Below, in pieces: positions 44,712 to 53,436 of a stretch of DNA of 64,000 nucleotides. Within the stretch, counting starts at the first letter, position 1; each line of letters starts with the position of its first letter. The notes under the pieces were generated by a model. It searched no databases. It worked only from the letters and a program-made list of their open reading frames with translations, and had not been told where the DNA came from. This DNA is from Hoeflea sp. IMCC20628 (lineage in GTDB: Bacteria; Pseudomonadota; Alphaproteobacteria; Rhizobiales; Rhizobiaceae), in NCBI RefSeq assembly GCF_001011155.1, contig NZ_CP011479.1:514501-578500 (forward strand), given 5' to 3'. The position numbers were made by a program, and so were the translations under genes.

Positions 44712-45149
44712 ATGACAACAAAACTGGTTGTTGGCCTTGATGGCCACGGGTCAGGCGAACGTGCCCTGGCCTATGCGGAGCGGCTGGCCAAGCTCATCGG
44801 GGATTGCGAGCTGATGATCGTCTATGTGGTGGAATGGTCGCCTTATTCCTTCCAGACGGCTGAAGAAAACGCACAGCGCCACAAGCGCCGTGAAGAGGAG
44901 ATCTCAACGGCAACGCAGCGGGTCATCGATCCGGCTGTCGCGAAGGTGCATGCGGCCGGGCTCAAGGCCACGGGCAAGGTACGGCATGGCGATGTCGCAT
45001 CCATCCTGATGACTGTTGCGGAAGAAGAGAAGGCCGAGCAGATCATTGTCAGCCGGTCTTCGGAAGGCGGTTTTGCGAAACGCTTTTTCGGCAGCGCGAC
45101 CTCCAATCTTGTGATGCACGCATCCGTGCCGGTCACCGTTGTCAATTGA
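44712..45149 (+). CDS. Universal stress protein, UspA family
   Basis: 145 residues from ATG 44712, after GAGAGGGA; nine in-frame codons upstream overlap that site. TTKLVVGLDGHGSGERAL at the start and the ATP-binding loop SEGGFAKRFFGSATSN near the end are intact, so it is the ATP-binding type. It ends 10 bp before the symporter gene's ATG, so the pair is one operon and it may regulate or report on the transporter. Confidence 0.92.
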   Translation: MTTKLVVGLDGHGSGERALAYAERLAKLIGDCELMIVYVVEWSPYSFQTAEENAQRHKRREEEISTATQRVIDPAVAKVHAAGLKATGKVRHGDVASILMTVAEEEKAEQIIVSRSSEGGFAKRFFGSATSNLVMHASVPVTVVN

Positions 45150-45159
45150 GGGTATTATC

Positions 45160-46713
45160 ATGATGCTTTTTAGAAAAATGATGCTGTTGGCACTCTCAAC
45201 AGCCGGGCTTGCGGGCGCCGCTCATGCGCAGGAAGCCATGACCCTCGACCAGAAGGTCAACGAGATCTTTGCGGCCGTCACCGGGCCGTTTGTCAGCCTT
45301 ATTTTCGCGCCACTTCCGGGCACCAGTTTTCCCTGGATCGTGATGTGGCTGGTGATCGCGGCCTCGATCTTTACGATCTATTTCGGCTTTGTGCAGTTCC
45401 GCTTCTTCGGTCATGCCATCGGCCTGGTGAAAGGTGATTACTCGGATCCCAATGATGCGGGTGAAGTGAGCCATTTCCAGGCACTGGCAACAGCGCTGTC
45501 GGGCACTGTCGGTCTCGGCAATATCGCCGGTGTGGCGGTTGCCGTTGGCATCGGCGGACCCGGGGCGACGTTCTGGATGATCCTTGCCGGACTGCTCGGC
45601 ATGGCGTCCAAATTCACTGAATGTACGCTCGGTGTGAAGTACCGCAACGAGTATGAAGACGGCACGGTTTCCGGTGGTCCGATGTACTACATCTCCAAGG
45701 GGTTCAAGGAGCTGGGTCTTCCCGGCGGCAAGTTCCTCGCGGTGATGTTTTCGATCTTCTGTATCCTCGGCGCACTCGGCGGCGGCAACATGTTCCAGGC
45801 CAATCAGGCGCATGCGCAGATTTCCGGCATTGTCGGTGACTATCCGGGCTGGATTACAGGAATTGTCTTCGCAGCAGTGGTCTTTGCGGTCATCGTCGGC
45901 GGCATCAAATCCATCGCCAACGTGACTGAAAAGATTGTTCCGTTCATGGGCATTCTCTATGTCGGTGCGGCGCTGATCATCCTGCTGGTGAACTACGACA
46001 AGATCGGCTGGGCATTCGGCCAGATCTTCGGCGGTGCCTTTACCGGCCTCGGCGTTGCAGGCGGCTTTGTCGGCGCTCTGATCCAGGGCTTCAAACGGGC
46101 AGCGTTTTCCAACGAAGCCGGTGTCGGCTCGGCGGCAATTGCCCACTCGGCGGTGAGAACCAAAGAGCCGATTACAGAAGGTTTTGTGTCGCTCCTCGAG
46201 CCACTCATCGACACTGTCGTGATCTGCACGATGACCGCACTGGTGATCACCATTTCGCAGCAGTTGATCGTTGATCAGGCCACCGGGCTCTATGTGCTCA
46301 ACGAAGCCGGTACGTCGATTGCCACTGTTGGCGATGTCAGCGGCGTGGCCCTGACCTCGGCAGCATTCGGATCGGCCATCAGCTGGTTCCCTTATGTGCT
46401 GGCCATCGCGGTGGTGCTGTTTGCCTTCTCGACCATGATCTCCTGGTCCTATTACGGGCTGAAGAGCTGGACCTATCTGTTCGGCGAAGGCAAGAACTCG
46501 GAGCTGACATTCAAGGTCATATTCTGCGTGTTCATCGTCATCGGTGCGGCGGCCAGCCTTGGTCCGGTCATCGACTTCTCCGATGCCGCGATCTTTGCCA
46601 TGGCTGTGGTCAACATCTTCTGCCTCTACTTCCTGATGGGACTGGTGAAGAAGGAGCTGATTTCCTACGCTTCGCGGCTCAAGGCTGGTGAAATCCGCAA
46701 GTTCAAGCACTAG
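45160..46713 (+). CDS. Alanine/glycine:cation symporter (AGCS family)
   Basis: 517 residues from ATG 45160. A signal-like N-terminus (MMLFRKMMLLALSTAGLAGAAHA) is followed by about ten membrane segments. The family marks are ALSGTVGLGNIAGVAVAVGIGGPGATFWM, GGPMYYI, NEAGVGSAAIAHSA and YYGLKSWTYLFG (in part). These proteins import alanine or glycine with Na+. The divergent Lrp regulator and the linked stress protein suggest control by amino acid supply. Confidence 0.93.
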   Translation: MMLFRKMMLLALSTAGLAGAAHAQEAMTLDQKVNEIFAAVTGPFVSLIFAPLPGTSFPWIVMWLVIAASIFTIYFGFVQFRFFGHAIGLVKGDYSDPNDAGEVSHFQALATALSGTVGLGNIAGVAVAVGIGGPGATFWMILAGLLGMASKFTECTLGVKYRNEYEDGTVSGGPMYYISKGFKELGLPGGKFLAVMFSIFCILGALGGGNMFQANQAHAQISGIVGDYPGWITGIVFAAVVFAVIVGGIKSIANVTEKIVPFMGILYVGAALIILLVNYDKIGWAFGQIFGGAFTGLGVAGGFVGALIQGFKRAAFSNEAGVGSAAIAHSAVRTKEPITEGFVSLLEPLIDTVVICTMTALVITISQQLIVDQATGLYVLNEAGTSIATVGDVSGVALTSAAFGSAISWFPYVLAIAVVLFAFSTMISWSYYGLKSWTYLFGEGKNSELTFKVIFCVFIVIGAAASLGPVIDFSDAAIFAMAVVNIFCLYFLMGLVKKELISYASRLKAGEIRKFKH

Positions 46714-46764
46714 GCTTGATTGCAAAAACATGGTGGGCGGCTTCGGCGCGCCCATCAGAGATCC

Positions 46765-46797
46765 GGCGTCAGCGCGAAAGCACTGGCGCCGTTTTCA
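46765..46797 (+). terminator. Terminator-like hairpin after the symporter gene
   Basis: Stem GGCGTCAG / CTGGCGCC (one G-T pair) with a 10-nt loop, followed by GTTTTC, about 50 bp past the symporter stop. Confidence 0.6.
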
Positions 46798-46868
46798 TTA
46801 CCAGAGTTTAACTTGGAACGGTCTGCCTGCGGGTCTATGTCGGGAGCCGAACCAAAAGGATATTCCTC

Positions 46869-47471
46869 GTGAGACGCATTTTTTCATCGCCCTACCTGTT
46901 TTGGGCATTGCTCGCCCTGCCAGCCATACCCATGCTGATCTCGCTGGTTTCCGACCCGGGTGTCGCCGAGGGGCTGCTTCATCCCACCGGTGAATTCTCT
47001 GCCCGCTTCATGATCATCGCTATGATGATCACGCCGTTGCGGATGATCTTTCCCAAGGCGGGTTGGCTGAACTGGCTGATGCGGCGCCGACGCGCGCTTG
47101 GTGTGGCTGCCTTCCTCTATGCGGTGCTGCATCTGGTCTTGTACGTCATTGACGAGGGCGCCCTTGCTCCAATGCTTGCGGAGTTCACGGAACTTGGGAT
47201 CTGGACGGGCTGGCTGGCGTTCGCGATCTTCGTGCCGCTGGGTCTGACCAGCAATGCCGCATCGCAGCGCTGGCTGCTGGCGGGGTGGACGAAACTGCAG
47301 CGGTTTGTCTACCCGGCCGCGGTGCTGACCCTACTGCACTGGATTTTTGTGAACAACAATCTTGGTCCGGCTCTGGTGCATTTCGTGCCGCTTGCTGCGC
47401 TTGAAGCCTGGCGGATCTGGAAGACTTATTCCGGCAGGGCAGGTCCGGCGGTCGCAGCTACCGATCCTTGA
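46869..47471 (+). CDS. MsrQ-like heme-binding membrane protein (ferric reductase fold)
   Basis: 200 residues, GTG start at 46869. Six membrane segments with conserved His in VLHLVLYV and LLHWIFV and the phrase ITPLRMIFPKAGWLNWLMRRRRALGVAAF follow the MsrQ (YedZ) pattern, a heme b protein that passes electrons to the methionine sulfoxide reductase MsrP in the periplasm. No msrP is adjacent, whereas in many genomes the two genes are side by side. It may use an MsrP encoded elsewhere or another acceptor. Confidence 0.82.
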   Translation: MRRIFSSPYLFWALLALPAIPMLISLVSDPGVAEGLLHPTGEFSARFMIIAMMITPLRMIFPKAGWLNWLMRRRRALGVAAFLYAVLHLVLYVIDEGALAPMLAEFTELGIWTGWLAFAIFVPLGLTSNAASQRWLLAGWTKLQRFVYPAAVLTLLHWIFVNNNLGPALVHFVPLAALEAWRIWKTYSGRAGPAVAATDP

Positions 47472-47528
47472 TCATCCGGCAGGATAGAACTGACGACCGT
47501 GATTGTCCGGATGAAGTGGTCGTGCGCG

Positions 47529-48380
47529 TCACTGCCCCGACAGGTGTTTGCGGGCGCTGTTGAGCAGGCGGCGGTGGATGTGCGAATGGCGGTTGCGCAG
47601 ATGCACAGCGAAATAGACGGACTGGGGTATGCGCGGCGCGCCCCTGACAAAACCGAACCCGCCTGAGGCCACCATTTCCTCAGCGGAATCCTCCAGCACG
47701 TAAGCGGTTCCGCCCAGAGCCATGAGAAGACCGCACACAGTGATGTTCTGTCCGCTCGACAGCGGCGTTTCGGCCAGATTGGCGACGATCTGGCGGTGCA
47801 CCTTCTCAAATGCCGGCGAATAGTTGGTGAAGATGTAGCTTTGCGGCTCGATGTCGTTGAGGTGCACCGCCGTTGAACTGATCATCCGGTAGGCGAGTTC
47901 ACCGATGTGTTCGTAATGCAGGTCGGGTAGGTTCTTCGGGGTGAACATGATCGACAGATCGATTTCGCCAGCCAGCAGGTCGATGCTCATCTGGTTGGAA
48001 AAATCGAGGTCGATATAGAAGGCAGCATCGGGCAGGACTTTCCTGAACCCGCTCACCCAGTCGGCAATGTGGCTGGAGGCCAGGTCATGCTGCATGCCGA
48101 TCCGCATCGAATGGGCAAAATTGCCGGTGTTCTGCACAGATCGCCGCGCCTCGGTCCATTGGTGGCGCAAGGTGCGGGCATGATCAAGCAGCTTGAATCC
48201 AGCCGGCGTCGGCTGGGTCCCGGCGCGACTTCGGGTGAACAGCTTGCGCCCCAGCGTGGTTTCCAGCGCCTGGATGCGGCCGGATACGGTTGACTGGGTC
48301 AGGTTCAGGCGTTCGGCGGTGCGGTTGAAGCTGTTGGTTTCCATCAGGTCGAGGAAAGTTTCCAGATGCTCGATTTGCAT
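47529..48380 (-). CDS. LysR-family regulator
   Basis: 283 residues from ATG 48380 (MQIEHLETFLDLME). The N-terminal helix-turn-helix (SFNRTAERLNLTQSTVSGRIQALE) is intact, and a LysR substrate domain follows (FYIDLDFSNQ, GEIDLSIMFTP). It is divergent from the DMGDH-like gene at 48512, and its promoter region has a perfect TAATCGGA/TCCGATTA palindrome. It probably activates the demethylation operon to the right. Confidence 0.92.
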   Translation of the reverse strand: MQIEHLETFLDLMETNSFNRTAERLNLTQSTVSGRIQALETTLGRKLFTRSRAGTQPTPAGFKLLDHARTLRHQWTEARRSVQNTGNFAHSMRIGMQHDLASSHIADWVSGFRKVLPDAAFYIDLDFSNQMSIDLLAGEIDLSIMFTPKNLPDLHYEHIGELAYRMISSTAVHLNDIEPQSYIFTNYSPAFEKVHRQIVANLAETPLSSGQNITVCGLLMALGGTAYVLEDSAEEMVASGGFGFVRGAPRIPQSVYFAVHLRNRHSHIHRRLLNSARKHLSGQ

Positions 48381-48412
48381 GACCGACCCTTTGATTTTGC
48401 TGCTCTGCACCC

Positions 48413-48431
48413 TAATCGGATTTTCCGATTA
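48413..48431. promoter_or_regulatory. LysR recognition palindrome
   Basis: TAATCGGATTTTCCGATTA is a perfect 8-bp inverted repeat with 3-bp spacer. CACCCTAATCG at its left edge (48408-48418) is repeated exactly at 48481-48491. The placement fits a LysR recognition site and a second activation site near the promoter of the 48512 gene. Confidence 0.65.
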
Positions 48432-48480
48432 ATAAAGGCTTTTCGGCACAATAGCGCAACCGTGAACCGCACCTGATACT

Positions 48481-48491
48481 CACCCTAATCG
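48481..48491. promoter_or_regulatory. Second LysR half-site, next to the ribosome-binding region
   Basis: CACCCTAATCG repeats the left edge of the 48413-48431 palindrome exactly, 73 bp away and about 20 bp before the start codon at 48512. A protein bound at both would loop or shift along the promoter, as LysR proteins do. Confidence 0.45.
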
Positions 48492-48511
48492 AACTGTTGC
48501 GGGAGAGACGT

Positions 48512-50959
48512 GTGGGCGAGATTGCAGGGCATGCACGGGTTGTCATTATCGGAGGCGGCGTGGTCGGGGTCTCGGCGCTTTACCATCTGGCCAAGGCTGG
48601 CTGGACCGATTGCGTCCTGCTCGAAAAGAACGAACTGACGGCTGGTTCCACCTGGCATGCTGCCGGCAATGTGCCGACATTCTCGTCGTCCTGGTCGATC
48701 ATGAACATGCAGCGTTATTCGACCGAACTCTACCGGGGTCTGGCCGAAGAAGTCGATTACCCGATGAATTACCATGTCACCGGGTCGATCCGGCTGGGGC
48801 ATTCCAAAGAGCGCTTGCGGGAGTTCCAGCGCGTGGCCGGCATGGGCCGCTATCAGGGCATGGATCTCGACATTTTGTCGCCAGACGAAATCAAGTCACG
48901 CTATCCGTTCGCCGAAACCCATGATCTCACCGGCGCGCTCTATGATCCCTATGACGGCGACATCGATCCGGCGCAGTTGACCCAGGCGCTGGCCAAGGGC
49001 GCGCGCGATCTTGGCGCCAAGATCTACCGCTTCTGTCCCGCCACCGGCGTACGCCGCGAAAATGACGAGTGGGTGATATCGACCGAAAAGGGCGAGATCC
49101 GCTGCGAATATGTGGTCAATGCCGCAGGCTATTACGCCCGCGAAGTCGGTAAGTTGTTCGGTCGAGACATGCCGATGATGGTGATGAGCCATCAGTACAT
49201 GCTGTTTGACGAAGTTCCGGAACTGGCGGCCTGGAGCAAGGAAGTCGGCCACAAGCTGCCGCTGATGCGCGACGTCGACAGTTCCTACTATCTCCGGCAG
49301 GAAAAGAACGGCTTCAATCTCGGCCCTTACGAGCGCAATTGCCGGGCTCATTGGACAACGCCGGACGACCCGATGCCGGCGGATTTCTCGTTCCAGCTGT
49401 TCCCGGACGATCTCGAGCGGCTGGAATGGTACATCAATGACGCGGTCGAGCGGGTGCCGTTGCTGGGCACGGCGGGACTGACGAAAAACATCAACGGGCC
49501 GATTCCCTATACGCCGGACGGCAATCCGCTGATCGGGCCGATGCCCGGTGTGCCCAATGCATTCGAGGCCTGCGTCTTCACCTTCGGCATCTGCCAGGGC
49601 GGTGGTGCCGGCAAGGTGCTGGCCGAATGGGTGATGCAGGGCGAGACCGAGTGGGACATGTGGTCCTGCGATCCGCGCCGCTTCACCGGGTTCTGCGATC
49701 AGGATTACGCGATCGCCAAGGGCATGGAAGTCTATGGCCATGAATATGGCATGCATTTCCCGCATCACGCCTGGCCTGCCGGGCGCAACAAGAAACTTTC
49801 GCCGGTGCATGACCGGATCGCGGATCTCGGTGCGCAGTTCGGTGCCTATGATGGCTGGGAGCGGGCCAACTGGTATGCGCGGCCTGGCGATGACACCAGC
49901 GAAGAAGCGACGCAGACCTGGGCGCGTGAGGGGGCCTGGTTCGAGGCCGTCCGCGAGGAATGTCTGGCGGTGCGCGATGCTGCCGGCATTCTCGATTTGC
50001 CGGGGTTCTCACGGTTCAAGGTTCAGGGGCCCGGCGCGCGCGACTGGCTCAACACGCTTATCACTGGCATGGCGCCAAAGCCGGGCCGGATCGGGCTGGG
50101 CTATTTCGCCGACGCCAGGGGCCGCATTGTCACCGAAATGTCGCTGATGGCGCTGGATGAGGATTTCTTCTTCCTGATCACCGCCGCCACGGCGCAATGG
50201 CATGATTTCGAATGGCTGACCAAGCATCTGCCCACCGGCTCCGAGATTGCCATTGAGGATGTGACCGACGCGTTTGCCTGCCAGATCCTGACCGGGCCGA
50301 AATCGCGCGATATCCTGTCCGCCATCACCGAGGCTGATCTGAGCAAACCCTGGTTGACCCACCAGTCGGCGCAGATTGCAGGGACATGGTGCCAGTTGGT
50401 GCGGGTCTCCTTCGCCGGTGAACTGGGCTGGGAAATCCACACCAAGGTTGAGGACACGGCGCCGGTCTTCGATGCGGTGATGCAGGCGGGGCAGGCACAT
50501 GGGCTGAGGCCGTTCGGCATGTTCGCGCTCAATTCGCTGCGGCTGGAAAAGAGCTACCGGGCCTGGAAGGGGGATCTGTCGACTGATTACACCATGCTGC
50601 AGGGCGGGCTCGAGCGCTTTGTCAAATTCGAAAAACCCGACTTCATCGGTAAGCAGGCACTGCTGGCGGAACGTCAGCGCGGCGTGTCCAAGCGCTTTGT
50701 CACGCTGATGGTCGATGCGGGTGATTGCGATGCGCCCTACATGTCGACGCTCTGGCATGACGGCAAGGTGGTGGGTGAAACCACGTCGGGAGGCTGGGGG
50801 CACAGGATCGGCAAATCCATTGCGCTCGGCATGGTCCGCGCCGATCTGAGCGAGCCCGGCACAGTGCTTGAAGTTGAAATATTCGGCGAACGTTTTGTCG
50901 CCACGCTGGCTCCTGACGAACCCTTGTGGGATCCCAGGAATGAAAGGTTGCGGGCATGA
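48512..50959 (+). CDS. DMGDH-like flavoprotein with GcvT-type C-terminus
   Basis: 815 residues from GTG 48512, after CGGGAGAG. The N-terminal half is a DAO-type FAD domain (VVIIGGGVVGVSALYHLA); GSTWHAAG includes the His that binds FAD covalently in dimethylglycine and sarcosine dehydrogenases. The C-terminal half (about 430-815) is an aminomethyltransferase/GcvT folate domain (FSRFKVQGPGARDWLN, FAGELGWEIH). These enzymes remove N-methyl groups oxidatively and pass the carbon to tetrahydrofolate. The following gene is a paralogue of the same layout. Exact substrate unknown. Confidence 0.9.
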   Translation: MGEIAGHARVVIIGGGVVGVSALYHLAKAGWTDCVLLEKNELTAGSTWHAAGNVPTFSSSWSIMNMQRYSTELYRGLAEEVDYPMNYHVTGSIRLGHSKERLREFQRVAGMGRYQGMDLDILSPDEIKSRYPFAETHDLTGALYDPYDGDIDPAQLTQALAKGARDLGAKIYRFCPATGVRRENDEWVISTEKGEIRCEYVVNAAGYYAREVGKLFGRDMPMMVMSHQYMLFDEVPELAAWSKEVGHKLPLMRDVDSSYYLRQEKNGFNLGPYERNCRAHWTTPDDPMPADFSFQLFPDDLERLEWYINDAVERVPLLGTAGLTKNINGPIPYTPDGNPLIGPMPGVPNAFEACVFTFGICQGGGAGKVLAEWVMQGETEWDMWSCDPRRFTGFCDQDYAIAKGMEVYGHEYGMHFPHHAWPAGRNKKLSPVHDRIADLGAQFGAYDGWERANWYARPGDDTSEEATQTWAREGAWFEAVREECLAVRDAAGILDLPGFSRFKVQGPGARDWLNTLITGMAPKPGRIGLGYFADARGRIVTEMSLMALDEDFFFLITAATAQWHDFEWLTKHLPTGSEIAIEDVTDAFACQILTGPKSRDILSAITEADLSKPWLTHQSAQIAGTWCQLVRVSFAGELGWEIHTKVEDTAPVFDAVMQAGQAHGLRPFGMFALNSLRLEKSYRAWKGDLSTDYTMLQGGLERFVKFEKPDFIGKQALLAERQRGVSKRFVTLMVDAGDCDAPYMSTLWHDGKVVGETTSGGWGHRIGKSIALGMVRADLSEPGTVLEVEIFGERFVATLAPDEPLWDPRNERLRA

Positions 50960-53403
50960 GTGTGCCAGTTCCAGACAAGGCCCGTGTTGTCATTGTTGGC
51001 GGCGGGGTCTCTGGCTGTTCGGTGGCCTATCACCTGGCCAAGCTCGGCTGGCGCGACATCGTGCTCTTGGAACGCAAGCAATTGACCTGCGGCACCACCT
51101 GGCATGCGGCCGGGCTGATTGGACAGTTGCGCGCTTCGCTCAACATGACCCGTCTCGCCAAATATTCGGCCGATCTCTACATCAAGCTCGAGGAAGAGAC
51201 CGGCGTCGCCACCGGGATGCGGCAATGCGGATCGATCACCGTAGCGTTGACCGAAGCGCGCAAGGAGGAAATCTACCGGCAGGCGTCGCTGGCCCGCGCC
51301 TTCGATATTGATGTGCAGGAAGTCAGCCCTGAAGAGGTGCTGAAGATGTATCCGCATCTCAATATCTCCGACGTCACCGCGGCGGTGCATCTGCCGCTCG
51401 ACGGGCAATGCGACCCGGCCAATATCGCCATGGCGCTGGCCAAGGGCGCACGCCAGAACGGCGCCCGCATCATTGAGGGCGTCAAGGTGACGGCAATCAC
51501 CAGTGCCGACGGGCAGGTGACCGGGGTCGACTGGCAGCAGGGCGAGGAAACCGGCTCTATCGCGGCTGACATTGTGGTCAATTGCGGCGGCATGTGGGGC
51601 CGCGATCTTGCGGCGCAATCGGGCGTGACGCTGCCACTGCATGCCTGCGAGCATTTTTACATCGTCACCGAGGCGATCGAAGGCCTGCCGCGGCTGCCGG
51701 TGCTGCGGGTGCCGGATGAATGCGCCTATTACAAGGAAGACGCCGGCAAGATGCTGCTCGGCGCTTTCGAGCCGAAAGCCAAGGCCTGGGGCATGCAGGG
51801 AATCCCGGAGGATTTCTGCTTCGACCAGTTGCCGGAGGATTTCGATCACTTCGAGCCGATCCTCGAACAGGCGGTCAACAGGCTGCCGCTGCTGGCCACC
51901 ACCGGCATTCACACCTTCTTCAACGGGCCGGAAAGTTTTACCCCGGATGACCGCTATTATCTCGGCGAAGCGCCGGAGATCAAAGGCTACTGGGTCGCAG
52001 CCGGGTACAACTCCGTCGGCATCGTCTCATCCGGCGGCGCAGGCTTTGCGCTGGCGCAATGGATGAATGATGGCGAGCCGCCGTTCGATCTGTGGGAAGT
52101 CGATATCCGCCGGGCACAGCCATTCCAGAAGAACCGGCATTATCTGCGCGAGCGGGTGACTGAAACCCTTGGCCTGCTTTACGCCGATCACTACCCCTAC
52201 CGGCAGATGGAGACCGCACGCGGCATTCGCCGTTCGCCGATCCATGAGCAGCTGAAAGCACGCGGCGCGGTGTTTGGTGAAATGGCCGGTTGGGAGCGGG
52301 CCAACTGGTTCGCCGATGAGGGTCAGGAGAGGGAATACAAATATTCCTGGAAGCGGCAGAACTGGTTTGACAACCAGAAGCGCGAACACACGGCGGTGCG
52401 CGAGGCTGTCGGCCTGTTCGACATGACCTCGTTCGGCAAGATCCGGGTCGAGGGACGCGATGCGGTTTCCTTCATGCAGCGGCTTTGCGCCAATGAGATG
52501 AATGTCGAGCCGGGCAAGATTGTCTACACCCAGATGCTCAACACCCGTGCCGGCATCGAGTGCGATCTGACCGTGACGCGGCTGTCGGACATGGCGTTCC
52601 TGCTGATTGTTCCCGGCTTTACCCTGCAACGCGATCTGGCCTGGCTGCGGCGGCATCTGGAAGATGAGTTCGTTGTCATCACCGATGTCACGGCCGCGGA
52701 ATCGGTGCTTTGCATCATGGGCCCGAATGCCCGCAATCTTCTGCAGGCGGTGAGCCCGAATGATTTTTCCAATGAGGCACACCCGTTTGGCATGGCACGC
52801 GAAATCGAGATCGGCATGGGATTGGCGCGCGCACACCGCGTCACCTATGTCGGCGAACTCGGTTGGGAAATCTACGTGTCTTCCGACCAGACCGCCCATG
52901 TGTTTGAAGCGCTGGCCGACGCAGGCACCGATCACGGGCTGAAGCTTTGTGGCTTGCACACGCTCGATTCCTGCCGGATCGAAAAAGGCTTCCGGCATTT
53001 TGGCCATGACATCACCGACGAGGATCATGTGCTGGAAGCCGGTCTCGGTTTTGCGGTGAAAACCAAGAAGGGCGAGTTCATCGGCCGCGATGCGGTGTTG
53101 AGCAAACGCGAAGAAGGCCTGTCGCGCCGGCTGGTGCAGTTCCAGCTCAAGGATCCGGAGCCGCTGATGTTCCACAACGAGGTGATTGTCCGCGACGGCG
53201 AGATTGTTTCGATCATCACCTCGGGCAATTACGGCCATCATCTCGGCGGCGCCATCGGGCTCGGCTACGTGCCTTGCAAGGGCGAAAGCGTCGAAGAGAT
53301 GCTTGCCTCAACTTACGAAATCGAAATTGCCGGGGAACGCCATTCAGCAACGGCGTCCCTGAAACCGCTTTACGACCCCGGCTCGCTCCGCGTCCGGATG
53401 TGA
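50956..53403 (+). CDS. DMGDH-like flavoprotein with GcvT-type C-terminus, tandem paralogue
   Basis: 815 residues, same length and order of domains as its upstream neighbour: FAD motif VVIVGGGVSGCSVAYHLA, covalent-FAD region GTTWHAAG, FAD domain to about 430, GcvT domain after VGLFDMTSFGKIRV (ELGWEIYVS, GLGFAVKTKKGEFIGRDA). The two starts and stops overlap (ATGA), so both are made together. Divergence between the two is considerable, which points to successive demethylations of different intermediates rather than simple dosage. Confidence 0.9.
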   Translation: MSVPVPDKARVVIVGGGVSGCSVAYHLAKLGWRDIVLLERKQLTCGTTWHAAGLIGQLRASLNMTRLAKYSADLYIKLEEETGVATGMRQCGSITVALTEARKEEIYRQASLARAFDIDVQEVSPEEVLKMYPHLNISDVTAAVHLPLDGQCDPANIAMALAKGARQNGARIIEGVKVTAITSADGQVTGVDWQQGEETGSIAADIVVNCGGMWGRDLAAQSGVTLPLHACEHFYIVTEAIEGLPRLPVLRVPDECAYYKEDAGKMLLGAFEPKAKAWGMQGIPEDFCFDQLPEDFDHFEPILEQAVNRLPLLATTGIHTFFNGPESFTPDDRYYLGEAPEIKGYWVAAGYNSVGIVSSGGAGFALAQWMNDGEPPFDLWEVDIRRAQPFQKNRHYLRERVTETLGLLYADHYPYRQMETARGIRRSPIHEQLKARGAVFGEMAGWERANWFADEGQEREYKYSWKRQNWFDNQKREHTAVREAVGLFDMTSFGKIRVEGRDAVSFMQRLCANEMNVEPGKIVYTQMLNTRAGIECDLTVTRLSDMAFLLIVPGFTLQRDLAWLRRHLEDEFVVITDVTAAESVLCIMGPNARNLLQAVSPNDFSNEAHPFGMAREIEIGMGLARAHRVTYVGELGWEIYVSSDQTAHVFEALADAGTDHGLKLCGLHTLDSCRIEKGFRHFGHDITDEDHVLEAGLGFAVKTKKGEFIGRDAVLSKREEGLSRRLVQFQLKDPEPLMFHNEVIVRDGEIVSIITSGNYGHHLGGAIGLGYVPCKGESVEEMLASTYEIEIAGERHSATASLKPLYDPGSLRVRM

Positions 53404-53436
53404 CTTGAAATCTGCTTCGGATCTATGGAGACCTAG

